Origin: a virus | Length of the DNA: 22,909 bases | Virus record (IMG/VR): IMGVR_UViG_3300047321_000538 | Coordinates: 1-22,909 of that record | Reading direction: 5' to 3' (one strand) | Shown here: positions 1 to 7,739 of the stretch, piece after piece | Numbering within the stretch: the stretch's first letter is position 1 | Layout of the letters: each line of letters begins with the position of its first letter | Program-made: the position numbers and the translations under genes | The notes under the pieces: generated by a model | Told to the model about the DNA's origin: nothing | The model's input: the letters and a program-made list of their open reading frames with translations, nothing else | Databases searched by the model: none

Positions 1-571
1 GGATGCCGAAGGCCACGTATTTAACATCGCCGGGCGAGCCGCTAACGGTGCGCCACTGGCCGCGCTCCCAGTGAATGAGGCAGTTAATGGTCGTGTCGAA
101 AAATTGCTGAAAATCGACAGGACTTCCCGGACGTGTCGATGTGGGACCGTTCTGAGGGATGCTGTTGAAAGGCACCCAGTTCGTTCCGTTGAATTCATAC
201 CAGCCAATCGGGTCCCCGCGGCTGGGGTTCGTGTCCGTCGGGTCCTGGGTGGTGCGCAACCACACGTTAGGATTGCTGGAAGGCGGGGTCGTCGCCTGCT
301 CCCAAAAGGACGGCGTGAAGCTGGCCGAAATGTCCAGCGGGATATACCGCTTGGTAGCCGTGTCGAAGACCCACCATTGCGTTCCGTTTTTCAACCACGG
401 GCCGACGTTGCTGGTCGGTTCCGCGTCGCCAGTGAAAAAGAAATTCGTTCCGCTGGGGCTAACAATCCGCATGCGCCGGACCATCGCCACGCTAAGTTCC
501 TGGGGAGTGCCGCTGAAATTGGCCGGTAACTGGGCCATTTCAAGGATTAAATTCGTTGCGTTAAAAGCCAT
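1..571 (-). CDS. Putative virion structural protein, C-terminus off the window
   Basis: An open frame starts at the ATG at 571-569 and stays open for 190 codons to the left edge, so the 3' end is missing. It begins 3 nt after the stop of the HAF-repeat gene, which makes it the last visible member of the same transcription unit. The protein begins MAFNATNLILEM. It is rich in Trp, Asn, Thr and Pro, with short blocks such as FFFTGDAEPTSN and NGTQWWVFDTAT followed by YIPLDIS, and later WYEFNGTNWVPF. Repeating aromatic, Gly/Asn-rich beta-type segments of this kind are common in phage appendage proteins, but I recognise no named domain. Its position after the tail and adhesion-type genes suggests a distal tail or fibre component. 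No signal peptide or membrane segment is visible. Confidence 0.72.
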   Translation of the reverse strand, partial: MAFNATNLILEMAQLPANFSGTPQELSVAMVRRMRIVSPSGTNFFFTGDAEPTSNVGPWLKNGTQWWVFDTATKRYIPLDISASFTPSFWEQATTPPSSNPNVWLRTTQDPTDTNPSRGDPIGWYEFNGTNWVPFNSIPQNGPTSTRPGSPVDFQQFFDTTINCLIHWERGQWRTVSGSPGDVKYVAFGI

Positions 572-574
572 AGG

Positions 575-1636
575 TTATGGGAGTGTTAGAAGATAGCCCT
601 TGGTAAGGCCCGAGTGGGTCCCAAAACCGACTATCTGATTGTGGTTGTTTGTAAACTCTGCCGTGAAAATCGCGGTCCAGGCCGGGTCAATAGAGGCAAG
701 AATAAGGCCAAGGTCGAAAGTCGCGCCGTTCTTATACAGAAAAACCTTGCTGTCCATTTCTCCGACAATCCAACCGGCGCTGTTGATGGCATTGGCCTGC
801 CCCTGGGTAGTCCCGGAGAGTTTCGGAAGAAACACCGGCCCGCCGAGGATGGTCCAGGAGAAGGCCACGAAATTTCCGAGGCCATCATCACAGGACCCGA
901 CAACGATGTTGCTGTCATTGAGCGCTATCGGGTCCACTTCTCCAGAAAATCCGGTCATTATGGTCCCCACGCCCCCGCCGATGCTTATGAAGCCGCGAGG
1001 AAATCCGTCCGTCACGTTGTTTGTCGAAACACCCACGATGTTTCCCGAGGAATTGATTGCCACTGGCTGGCAAAGTCCCGGAGGGGGCTGCCCCGCGTCG
1101 GTTTCTACGGGCGTCACGTCTGTTAGGACCCCGGCGATAGCTCGAAAGGCGTGCTGTCGTAAATTATCGGGGTCCAGGTCGGAGCCCACCCAGTAGGTCC
1201 CGGAAATAGCAATCTGGTGGGACGCATTCATCATAACCGGAAGGGCCTGCGGCACGGTCCCGGCAAAAGTGGCAGGAGAGCCTTGGTCCGTGAAAGTGTT
1301 AGTATTCGGGTCGTAGATATACGTTTTTTGCTGGCCCGCGGGATTCTTGTAAAGCAACAAAAATCCGGCTTCGTCAATGTCAACGATACTCCCGTTGTCA
1401 GAGTTTCCCAGATTCCGATATTCCGGGGCTACCGTATCATACCACACGAAATTTTGATGTGCGTCCCCGGCGATGTCCTCTTCAATCCCAATGATGCCGG
1501 AGGAATTGGCAACCCGCCCCACGCCGGAAGTCCCACCGAGGGTGTGCCCCTGGTCGCGAGGGTCATGCGTCACCCCGTTGAAAAAATATCCAGGGCGAAG
1601 AAAGTTGATTACTCCAGCGACGTATGCGTTACTCAT
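575..1636 (-). CDS. HAF-repeat beta-propeller-like protein (candidate adhesin/tail component)
   Basis: This 353-aa protein carries about six degenerate copies of a short repeat of the form AIN-x-x-G-x-IVG. They lie near residues 42-52 (ANSSGIIGI), 135-146 (MNASHQIAISG), 191-204 (AINSSGNIVGVS), 236-249 (ALNDSNIVVGS), 281-294 (AINSAGWIVGE) and 328-339 (TNNHNQIVGFG). Each is followed by a short AF-x-W or FLYKNG-type strand. This is the pattern of the HAF extracellular repeat family, predicted to fold as a beta-propeller. The start ATG overlaps the stop of the upstream FN3 gene as ATGA, implying translational coupling. There is no signal peptide, so surface display would be through assembly into the virion. 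A role in receptor or polysaccharide binding is inferred from the fold and neighbours only. Confidence 0.75.
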   Translation of the reverse strand: MSNAYVAGVINFLRPGYFFNGVTHDPRDQGHTLGGTSGVGRVANSSGIIGIEEDIAGDAHQNFVWYDTVAPEYRNLGNSDNGSIVDIDEAGFLLLYKNPAGQQKTYIYDPNTNTFTDQGSPATFAGTVPQALPVMMNASHQIAISGTYWVGSDLDPDNLRQHAFRAIAGVLTDVTPVETDAGQPPPGLCQPVAINSSGNIVGVSTNNVTDGFPRGFISIGGGVGTIMTGFSGEVDPIALNDSNIVVGSCDDGLGNFVAFSWTILGGPVFLPKLSGTTQGQANAINSAGWIVGEMDSKVFLYKNGATFDLGLILASIDPAWTAIFTAEFTNNHNQIVGFGTHSGLTKGYLLTLP

Positions 1637-2370
1637 GGCGATAAATCGTAGATGGTTGTCATGTCGATTACTTCAACCGAGGCCGGTGTAGGCGCTTGGG
1701 TCGTAAATTGTTTGTCATCACCGAAGGCGGTGCCCGAACTGTTAGTAGCCACAGCCCGGAAGTGGTAAATCGTGCTGCCGGTAAGTCCTGAAATCGAGAA
1801 CGAAAAAGGAACGAGAACTTCGCCGCTGCCAGCCGAACCTGGGGTAGTCGTGTTGCCATAAGCAACCGTAAGTCCCCACTGAAAATACACGGTGGTTTCG
1901 CTGCCTTCCGGGTTCGCTTCCCCGTTCAGGGTTGCCAGGGTCTCACCAATGGCGCTGGCCGCATCGGTCTGCACAAACGGAGGGTTCGACTCCGAGATAC
2001 AGGACGGCAAGCTTAACGGGGTTTCGCCGTCCGCGGTAATCGCAGAAATTCGGAAGCACCCGCCCCCAAAAGTGGACGTGTCGAAAGGTGGGTTGGGGAT
2101 ACACTCCGCGACAATCGTGTAACTGCCGAACGGGTCGCTGGTGTCCGCCTTGTAAACGCTGTAGCAAAGCGCACCGGGATACGCATCCCAACTCAGAAAA
2201 AAGTTTCCAGTGCCACCGAAGACCAACCCCGTCGGAAATGCCTGGGGAGTCAGCGGATTGAGGACGATGACCGGCCCGCCGCTGGACGAAAAAAGTGCCT
2301 CACACACCGGGGGGCTAATATAGTCAATCCGGGGCTTGCGCAAAAACAGGACATCCAGGGCGTTGTTCAT
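1633..2370 (-). CDS. Protein with two fibronectin type III-like domains
   Basis: This 245-aa protein contains a well-formed FN3-like domain at about residues 135-224. It shows the characteristic succession TLNGEANPEG, VYFQWG, YGNTTT, ISGLTGSTIYHFRAVATNSSG and a final FTT strand. A second, more divergent FN3-like unit probably occupies residues 48-120 (FFLSWDAYPGALCYSVYKA, then CFRISAITADGETPLS). FN3 and related Ig-like modules are common on the surface of tailed phage particles, where they are thought to give weak carbohydrate binding. The start overlaps the upstream stop by one base (TAATG), and a purine-rich GGGGAGGG stretch lies about 6-13 nt upstream of the ATG, giving one of the better ribosome binding sites in the window. 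Five Cys fall in the N-terminal half. The domain call is confident; the role is inferred. Confidence 0.8.
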   Translation of the reverse strand: MNNALDVLFLRKPRIDYISPPVCEALFSSSGGPVIVLNPLTPQAFPTGLVFGGTGNFFLSWDAYPGALCYSVYKADTSDPFGSYTIVAECIPNPPFDTSTFGGGCFRISAITADGETPLSLPSCISESNPPFVQTDAASAIGETLATLNGEANPEGSETTVYFQWGLTVAYGNTTTPGSAGSGEVLVPFSFSISGLTGSTIYHFRAVATNSSGTAFGDDKQFTTQAPTPASVEVIDMTTIYDLSP

Positions 2371-4379
2371 TAGAATCCCTCCCCAAGGCTGAGGATTGGA
2401 GGGAGCGCCGCGGAAACTTCCACTTCCGCCATTCGCGTAGCGATTATGTTAGCCACACGGTCGGCGGCGGCTTGGCTTATGACGCTCTCCGCGGTCCCAA
2501 TCCCGATGGCGCTAACTCCCTGGTCGGTCACCGTGACGGTCTTCGCGGACACGAAATGTGAAATATCCTTGACAGCCAATTCTTCCGAGGCCACGATGTC
2601 GCTGCTGTTGTGCTCACCGGCCCCGTCGAACCGCACACAATTAAAAGGCTTCTCGTCCTGACACGCATCCGGGCTTCCGCTAAAGTCTTCCGGCGTGGAT
2701 AGCGCCCACGAGCGGACCCAGCGGACCGTAGCCGGGCCTTGTCCCACAACGAGCAATTGAAAGCTGTTGTCGATGCCTTCCAGATTTGGAGACTCTGTCG
2801 GGCAACTTCCAGTTTCGTTGCTTGTGCTCTGTTGATTCGCGTCCTGGGTTCGCGTCAGGCGTTCCTGGGGCTTCCATTCGTAAATAGCGGTGGTAGCAAC
2901 GAGGGGCCGGGCGTTGGACAGGCTGCCCTTGCTGACTGAAATCTTTTTCGCCAGGATGGCTTTGTATTCTCCCCGGAGACCACCCGCCACAAACACGCCA
3001 AGGTTAAGGTCCTCCGCAACGCCACTCAGGGCGATGTCGGCCCACTGAAACCGGCAGTCGGAGCCCGGAACTTTTTGCGCCTGGCTGGTCGCGCCGAAGT
3101 AACCGCGGGACTCGAAGGCCCAAGTAATCGGGCATCCGTTGTCGAGCCGGTCGGGGATGAACGCCTCCCACAAACGATTGTTGCCGTCCTCGTCAACGCT
3201 GACGTGATACATTTTTTCGGTGCCCGCGATGACACCCCCCACCCACTGAACGGGCCGGGTGCCGAGCCAGATGCTACTCCACGAGGGGCCGCTGGAGTTG
3301 CTCAGGGTCTCATAAGAAACGTCGTTTAAACACCACGTATGCTTGTTGTAATAGTCGCCGCTGGGGACCGAGCACAAGGCAAATTGTCCGTATGTCCCCA
3401 TCGCGACAAGGTCCAGGTTGTCACTCACGCGCGATTTGGACACCATCATTTCGTTGTCACGAATCGGAAGGCGAGTGGACAGCTTGCCAGCGGTAGCGAA
3501 GTCAAAAACCACCACGCCCTGGGCGCTGAACCAAACCAACTCTGCAAAATGATTGACAACGGCACGCGCGCCGACACAGCCGGTTTGCAGAACTTCAACC
3601 TGAAACTGGTCGGTCGTCGGCCACAGAGACCGGTCGCGAATGTTGGCCTGGATGACCGTCGCGTTGTGGTCGGTGAAGATAATAAGTTGCGGGGACTCAA
3701 GGCTTGGCGTTTTCGCCATCGCGGTAACGTCGCCATCGAACTGAAAGCCCTGGACATTACCGAGATAAATCTGCTCTCGAAAAGAAAACGGGTTGCTGAT
3801 GTCGCTGGCATAAACAATGTTGTTCACAGCCACCCATAGCCGGTCGCCCACCCACTCCATCGGCCCACCCATCGGGGTCTCGAAAGGGTTGTCCCGAATA
3901 TGGCCGGAGTTGCTGCCGTCGAAGAATGCCGGAGCCGTGTTGCCGCCGTCCTGGATGAACATCACGTTGCGGGGGTCGATAACTTCAATCGCCGACGTGA
4001 AGCTATTGTCCACGCGACGGGCCGATTGAACTGCCTGCTTGAAAAAGACTTGCTTTGCCCAGGGGAGCATTAGGATGTTAGGAACCTGGGAGAACTGAAG
4101 GAACGGATACGGCGCGGTGTAAACGATTCCGTCAATCACGATTATGAACTGCTCCAGCCCGGACTTGGGACGAAAAATAGTTCCACCCTGAAGGTTACCC
4201 ATCGGAAACGTCACCAAACAACGGTAGCCGGGGCGGCAAGAAAGCACCCCGCCTACGTTGATGGTGTTAAAGCTGTTCCAATACTGCCCGAGCGGAAGCT
4301 GGCCAGGGTCCATGCTTGACTGCATCCCTTGGAAAAAGGTGCCATCATAATCGAACAGGCGATTTCCAGCGGCGGACAT
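2370..4379 (-). CDS. P22 gp10 / tail tubular B-like tail stabilisation protein
   Basis: This is a 669-aa soluble, beta-rich protein. Its N-terminus (residues 10-50) has the pattern YDGTFFQGMQSSMDPGQLP, then GVLSCRPGY, resembling the opening of podoviral neck/tail proteins of the P22 gp10 and tail-tubular-B type: a short lead-in, an LPxGQ turn, many Asn, and an RPGY strand. The middle (about 100-420) has repeated short strand blocks with Asp/Asn-Gly turns, as expected of a beta-propeller that plugs or extends the portal channel. Its position directly after the 335-aa candidate neck adaptor matches the usual adaptor-then-propeller order. The start is at 4379, two bases beyond the upstream TAA. 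The function is a family-level inference from pattern, not a verified homology. Confidence 0.62.
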   Translation of the reverse strand: MSAAGNRLFDYDGTFFQGMQSSMDPGQLPLGQYWNSFNTINVGGVLSCRPGYRCLVTFPMGNLQGGTIFRPKSGLEQFIIVIDGIVYTAPYPFLQFSQVPNILMLPWAKQVFFKQAVQSARRVDNSFTSAIEVIDPRNVMFIQDGGNTAPAFFDGSNSGHIRDNPFETPMGGPMEWVGDRLWVAVNNIVYASDISNPFSFREQIYLGNVQGFQFDGDVTAMAKTPSLESPQLIIFTDHNATVIQANIRDRSLWPTTDQFQVEVLQTGCVGARAVVNHFAELVWFSAQGVVVFDFATAGKLSTRLPIRDNEMMVSKSRVSDNLDLVAMGTYGQFALCSVPSGDYYNKHTWCLNDVSYETLSNSSGPSWSSIWLGTRPVQWVGGVIAGTEKMYHVSVDEDGNNRLWEAFIPDRLDNGCPITWAFESRGYFGATSQAQKVPGSDCRFQWADIALSGVAEDLNLGVFVAGGLRGEYKAILAKKISVSKGSLSNARPLVATTAIYEWKPQERLTRTQDANQQSTSNETGSCPTESPNLEGIDNSFQLLVVGQGPATVRWVRSWALSTPEDFSGSPDACQDEKPFNCVRFDGAGEHNSSDIVASEELAVKDISHFVSAKTVTVTDQGVSAIGIGTAESVISQAAADRVANIIATRMAEVEVSAALPPILSLGEGF

Positions 4380-4381
4380 AA

Positions 4382-5389
4382 TTATCGGATGTCGTAATCG
4401 TGTTTGTCACGCGGGTTATTTCGGTCGATGACCTGAATCGGCATATACGTCGGGGGCTCGATTTTCAACTGGGCCTCGATTTCAAGACGGGACGCGTCCG
4501 CCTCGAAGGCGTGGGCATCGCTCACCTGCAAATCGGCGTAGTGTTTCCGGGCCTGCATGCCGAGCAAAAAGGCCATGCGGCTGCGAAGTGGGACGTGGTC
4601 AAAACGAGACGTGAAAGTCGGATTCGTTCGCATGTAGGCAATGCGAACCCAGCGAGCGCAACGATTCAATTTGATGCGGCGGTATTGCGGCACCGTTTCG
4701 TCGGGCTCATACACAGCCAGGTTGACGCCGGTCGCGCCAGTGCTGTCGGTAGTGGCCAGCCGGATTGAGCCCGCGGATGGCTCTTTAAAAACCCCGGTGA
4801 TGCGGGAGATTTCGGGGGCCGTGTCGTCGGGGACGGCCACGCCGTAAATCGTCGGCACCCGATAGCCGTTCAGCCACACCCCGTTTTCTTCCCGGCGAAG
4901 AACCTGATTATGGCTGTCGTATCCGTAAACGATAAGTTGTTTTCCGTTGTCCTCCGGGCGTTGCAAAAAGGCAACCAACTTTGCCGGGGTGAGCAAATCC
5001 CGGTAGGTGCTGTAGTAGGCTCCAAGGTCCTGCCAGGACCGTTCGCAACCCCCCTCGCGCCGGTTATCTCCCGGCCCGTTCAGATGAAAATTAAAAAGTT
5101 GGTCGAACCCCAGCGCCGGGCATCCGTCGATGTTGACGGCCAGAATGGTTTCCGCTTCGCGCGGGAGCGTGACGCACTGACTGCCGCAACCGCGCTCATG
5201 CTGCGCCAGGTGCTTTTCGTGACAACGACAACCGGCGGTGCAAATGTCCAGATAGCCCTTGAAGCCCTCCAGGTCGGCCTTGTTCGCAATCATGGACACG
5301 ACATCCGAAGACCAGCGCAGGACTTTAACATCGTCACACACGCCAATGATTTTCTTGGCCTCGTCCCAGGCTGAGTCAAGGGTAAACAT
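4382..5389 (-). CDS. Virion structural protein, candidate neck/head-tail adaptor
   Basis: This 335-aa protein lies immediately before the propeller-type tail protein and overlaps the preceding gene by one base (TAATG). The N-terminal helical part (MFTLDSAWDEAKKIIGV) is followed by an unusual Cys/His-rich stretch at residues 50-72 (C50, C54, C56, H57, H60, H64, C68, C72) that could bind a metal or form disulfides. Next come beta-type segments with ETILAVNIDG and FHLNGPGD, and a long C-terminal helix (about 275-320) with SRMAFLLGMQARKHYAD. A small adaptor ahead of a large propeller protein is the podoviral layout (T7 gp11/gp12, P22 gp4/gp10). I make the neck assignment from position and overall architecture only; I see no diagnostic motif. 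Confidence 0.58.
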   Translation of the reverse strand: MFTLDSAWDEAKKIIGVCDDVKVLRWSSDVVSMIANKADLEGFKGYLDICTAGCRCHEKHLAQHERGCGSQCVTLPREAETILAVNIDGCPALGFDQLFNFHLNGPGDNRREGGCERSWQDLGAYYSTYRDLLTPAKLVAFLQRPEDNGKQLIVYGYDSHNQVLRREENGVWLNGYRVPTIYGVAVPDDTAPEISRITGVFKEPSAGSIRLATTDSTGATGVNLAVYEPDETVPQYRRIKLNRCARWVRIAYMRTNPTFTSRFDHVPLRSRMAFLLGMQARKHYADLQVSDAHAFEADASRLEIEAQLKIEPPTYMPIQVIDRNNPRDKHDYDIR

Positions 5390-5754
5390 TAGTAGTTTTC
5401 TTTGTCCTTGCTCTCCATGTGTTTTTCCATGAGAGAGTCGAGGATGTCGGAAACGGCTTTGTCGGAACCACGGGCCGGAGCCTCCGGCTGGTCGTCTTCG
5501 TCCCCATCATCGACATCACAGATGCTCTGCACTTCGATGGTGCAGGCATACCAATGCTTGCCACTCTTATCGACGGAACTGGTCTCAGAAGTTTTTCTGA
5601 ACTTAATCGTCAGTTCGCCTTTGTCCGGCAAGTCCAGTTCCTCCGGGCCTTCGTAATGAAAAGTCGGGTAGTCCGGGCCGCGGGGACTGGCGGCGGAAAT
5701 CGACATCGGTGAATCAGTTGGATACTCGCGGGCGAGTGAAATTTCTTTGCTCAT
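5389..5754 (-). CDS. Small acidic phage protein of unknown function
   Basis: This 121-aa protein has a Pro/Ser-rich N-terminus, a central beta-type segment (about 38-77: ELDLPDKGELTIKFRK, then GKHWYACTIEV), a very acidic patch DVDDGDEDD around residue 80-88, and a charged helical C-terminus ending near KDKENY. The compact core with disordered, acidic ends could suit a minor capsid or chaperone protein. It sits between a structural gene and the neck candidate, with a one-base TAATG overlap into the latter. I do not recognise the family. The start at 5754 follows a 36-nt gap from the upstream gene with no convincing Shine-Dalgarno site. Confidence 0.7.
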   Translation of the reverse strand: MSKEISLAREYPTDSPMSISAASPRGPDYPTFHYEGPEELDLPDKGELTIKFRKTSETSSVDKSGKHWYACTIEVQSICDVDDGDEDDQPEAPARGSDKAVSDILDSLMEKHMESKDKENY

Positions 5755-5790
5755 GTTAAATAGTGCCTGTTTTTGACCGTTAAGACAAGA

Positions 5791-6462
5791 CTAAGCAATG
5801 CGGGCCACTGCCACGTCACAAATTTCGATGAAGGGGGTGCTGTGGTCCCACGAAATGTTGATAGAATCCAGCGTCCCGTCGGTCCCCTCGTTGACGGCTA
5901 CCGTTTGCGCCGACGTGTAGGTATAAGTTCCCAAAACCGGACTGGCTACTTCCATCGTGGACAAAAAACTTGCTACGGACATGTCCGCAGGCACCGCGTT
6001 GTTAGCGACGAACAGATTTATGCTGTAGTTGGGGCTTCCTTTTGTAATGTCCACGAAAATAGCGGCCCTGTCCGCTGTCGAGGATGCAGCGCCACAAGGG
6101 AACGCTCCGTTCGCGAACAGAACAGCCCCCGTTGTCAAAGTGGAACCAACCCTTTTCGCTGCCGCAAAACTCGTGGCGTTGTAAAAGGTGGTTTGAAAAG
6201 CCCAGGTGCCCGTGGTGTAGGCCCCCACGAAATGGGTGGTGGTTGCGTCCCCAAAAAGATTGCTGGTGCCGGAACAAAACCCAATCGCGAATTTTGCCGC
6301 AGTCAACCCGCCCCCGGTGTTGCTCATGTGCATTCGGACGCCGACACGCATCGTGGTCCAGCTTGTTCCAAAGTTAAGGGTTCGGGCGAATTGCGAATTT
6401 ACCATTTGAATCGCATTTTCGGTCACCGCTGAAATCGTTCGTTGTTTAATTACTGATGCCAT
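5791..6462 (-). CDS. Putative virion structural protein, unknown family
   Basis: This 223-aa protein is low in charge and rich in Ala, Thr, Ser, Gly and Asn, with alternating hydrophobic residues typical of beta-sandwich phage appendage proteins. Examples are TSWTTMRVGVRMHM near residue 34 and AAIFVDITKGSPNYSINLFVA in the second half. There is no signal peptide, membrane segment or recognisable catalytic motif. It follows the DDMESY-repeat gene with the stop/start junction TAATTATG, so the start at 6462 is two bases after the upstream stop. Its place among fibre-type genes suggests a decoration or fibre component. I cannot name the family. Confidence 0.68.
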   Translation of the reverse strand: MASVIKQRTISAVTENAIQMVNSQFARTLNFGTSWTTMRVGVRMHMSNTGGGLTAAKFAIGFCSGTSNLFGDATTTHFVGAYTTGTWAFQTTFYNATSFAAAKRVGSTLTTGAVLFANGAFPCGAASSTADRAAIFVDITKGSPNYSINLFVANNAVPADMSVASFLSTMEVASPVLGTYTYTSAQTVAVNEGTDGTLDSINISWDHSTPFIEICDVAVARIA

Positions 6463-6464
6463 AA

Positions 6465-6899
6465 TTATCTGTCCACGTATGCGGAAGTCCAGGGACCCCC
6501 GTAGTTTGTTCCGCCGTTTAATCCATTAACACTTGCGCCATCTGCATAACTTTCCATGTCGTCCATAGCCAAATTTGCCAAGAGTCCAAATCGGTCAACG
6601 TAGGCCGTGATGAACTGCCCGCGTGAATAAGCCATTTGTCCGTTAAGCCCGTTCACTGCTGCGCCATCCGCGTAGCTTTCCATGTCGTCCACCGAAATTA
6701 TTCCAGTGAATACGTCTTTGTCCACATAAGGGACAGTCCAACTGATAGTAAAAAGATGCGTTCCGTTTTGCCCTCCCTGCAACCCCGTCACCCCAATTCC
6801 ATCTGGGTAGGACTCCATATCGTCGTTAGGAATGTTTGCCGAAGCTAACGAATGGTTACCCGCCAAAAAAGGAAGGTCGATAATGTTAAGGCCAAACAT
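6465..6899 (-). CDS. Triple-repeat protein with DDMESYxDG units
   Basis: This 144-aa protein is built almost entirely of three tandem units. Each opens with DDMESY (residues 26-31, 71-76, 113-118), continues as xDGxxVxGLxG, passes through a Gly/aromatic-rich stretch and closes with YVD(R/K) (about residues 58-61, 100-103, 141-144). The last two units differ at few positions (ADGAAVNGLNG against ADGASVNGLNG); the first is more diverged. The DNA shows the same repetition around 6549-6565, 6675-6690 and 6812-6826. Short repeats opening with an acidic ESYxDG motif followed by LNG and aromatic residues resemble lectin-like or LamG-like beta repeats, but this is a resemblance only. Three copies could mean a three-lobed glycan-binding or trimeric fibre part. 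Confidence 0.75.
   Translation of the reverse strand: MFGLNIIDLPFLAGNHSLASANIPNDDMESYPDGIGVTGLQGGQNGTHLFTISWTVPYVDKDVFTGIISVDDMESYADGAAVNGLNGQMAYSRGQFITAYVDRFGLLANLAMDDMESYADGASVNGLNGGTNYGGPWTSAYVDR
6470..6850 (-). repeat. Three tandem DDMESY coding repeats
   Basis: Three copies of a roughly 100-135 nt unit lie inside the small repeat gene. The best conserved DNA is around the ESY codons: tttccatgtcgtcc near 6552-6565 and again near 6677-6690, with a diverged ctccatatcgtcg near 6811-6823. Spacing differs between copies (about 126 and 135 nt), so they are protein-level repeats and not a recent microsatellite. Confidence 0.75.
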
Positions 6900-6902
6900 A
6901 TT

Positions 6903-7505
6903 TCAGGCAAATACTTGATAGCAGGCCCGAACATCCGAGTCGTTCGTGCCAAAGCAAGTTACACTTAAAATCCCTTCCGCACTACCCGCCAGGGCGCTAG
7001 GTTTCGTGGTTCCCCACTTCCATCCAGCCGGAAAGGTCAGGTTCCGTTGCACACTGTCCCCCACGATGCGAATAGTTACCGCCTTCGGGGCACCCTTGTT
7101 GCTGGTCGTAAAAATCACGTCCCCGGTCAAGGTTTCCGTTCGATAACTGTCCAAATCAAAGTCGATGTTAGTCGTCGCCGAGTAGGCCAGCGTAGAATGG
7201 GTGTAGGTTCCCGCAGGTCCCGTCGGACCTGTAGCACCTGTGGCACCCGTAGCGCCAGTGGCCCCCGTGGCACCGGTAGCGCCAGCGGCTCCGGCGGCTC
7301 CGGCGGCTCCGTTGGCCCCATTGGCTCCGGGCGCTCCGTTGGCTCCAGCGGGTCCTGCCGGTCCTGCCGGTCCTGCCGGTCCTACGTTTCCCGCGGTGCC
7401 CACGTCCTTCGGCAAGCATTGTCGCAATCGTTCCACGCCGTCAACTATCGCGAGAACAAACAAACTATCCGGCTCCGTCGTAAAAGGAATTTCTGTTGCC
7501 TTCAT
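6903..7505 (-). CDS. Collagen-like fibre protein
   Basis: This 200-aa protein has three parts. A short N-terminal region (1-35) carries a single Cys at residue 30. About 22 uninterrupted Gly-X-Y triplets (residues 36-101) follow, grouped by composition: GPA repeats, then GAN/GAP, GAA, six consecutive GAT, and GPT/GPA. A beta-rich C-terminal domain (about 102-200) contains TNIDFDLDSYRTETL and LTFPAGWKWG and probably acts as the trimerisation or tip domain. Phage collagen-like segments generally form trimeric triple-helical rods in tail or head fibres. The start is at 7505 in the junction TAATTTATG, 3 nt after the upstream stop. The GC-rich repeat DNA (7205-7395) reads as long apparent frames on both strands, but only this frame fits the neighbouring operon. 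Confidence 0.82.
   Translation of the reverse strand: MKATEIPFTTEPDSLFVLAIVDGVERLRQCLPKDVGTAGNVGPAGPAGPAGPAGANGAPGANGANGAAGAAGAAGATGATGATGATGATGATGPTGPAGTYTHSTLAYSATTNIDFDLDSYRTETLTGDVIFTTSNKGAPKAVTIRIVGDSVQRNLTFPAGWKWGTTKPSALAGSAEGILSVTCFGTNDSDVRACYQVFA
7213..7395 (-). repeat. Gly-X-Y coding tandem repeats
   Basis: This is GC-rich triplet-of-codons repetition encoding the collagen-like rod, including four near-identical 9-nt units (ggtcctgcc) at about 7348-7383 and alternating gtagcg/gtggca units at 7230-7280. Such DNA expands and contracts easily, so rod length may vary among relatives. Confidence 0.8.
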
Positions 7506-7508
7506 AAA

Positions 7509-7739
7509 TTATTGGTTTAGAACTAAGGATTCGAGGGCATCATCGACAACCACGTTCCCGAGTTCGTCCTGAAAAAGGTCTAGCACCCCGTCCGGGTTGC
7601 CTACAACCAGAACGTATCCCGGCGCGCCCTGGGTCGCATCCCCGCCACGAGGACGGCGACAACTATGCGATAGCTCGCGGTCGATGTCGTGGATGACTGG
7701 CGTGCAGCCCCCGCGAGTAGTGCTAGGAGAGTCGGACAT
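7509..7739 (-). CDS. Small hypothetical protein between two collagen-like genes
   Basis: This 76-aa protein starts at 7739, overlaps the end of the upstream collagen-like gene by 17 nt, and ends 3 nt before the next start. It has a Cys/Arg-rich N-terminal half (Cys at residues 12 and 27) followed by GAPGYVLVVGNPDGVLD and a C-terminal segment FQDELGNVVVDDALES. No signal peptide, membrane segment or known motif is visible. The overlap and tight spacing support it as a real coupled gene. It might be an accessory protein for its collagen-like neighbours, but nothing in the sequence shows this. Confidence 0.6.
   Translation of the reverse strand: MSDSPSTTRGGCTPVIHDIDRELSHSCRRPRGGDATQGAPGYVLVVGNPDGVLDLFQDELGNVVVDDALESLVLNQ

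Noticed and set aside
7205-7395. The regular GC-rich repeats as a possible CRISPR-like array.
   Set aside because: There are no unique spacers between constant repeats; the period follows codons and encodes Gly-X-Y triplets.
7047-7572. Plus-strand frames reading as Ser/Gly/Arg or Pro/Ala repeats in the collagen-coding DNA.
   Set aside because: They arise from reading the Gly-X-Y repeat DNA on the opposite strand; the minus-strand gene has flanking unique domains and operon spacing.
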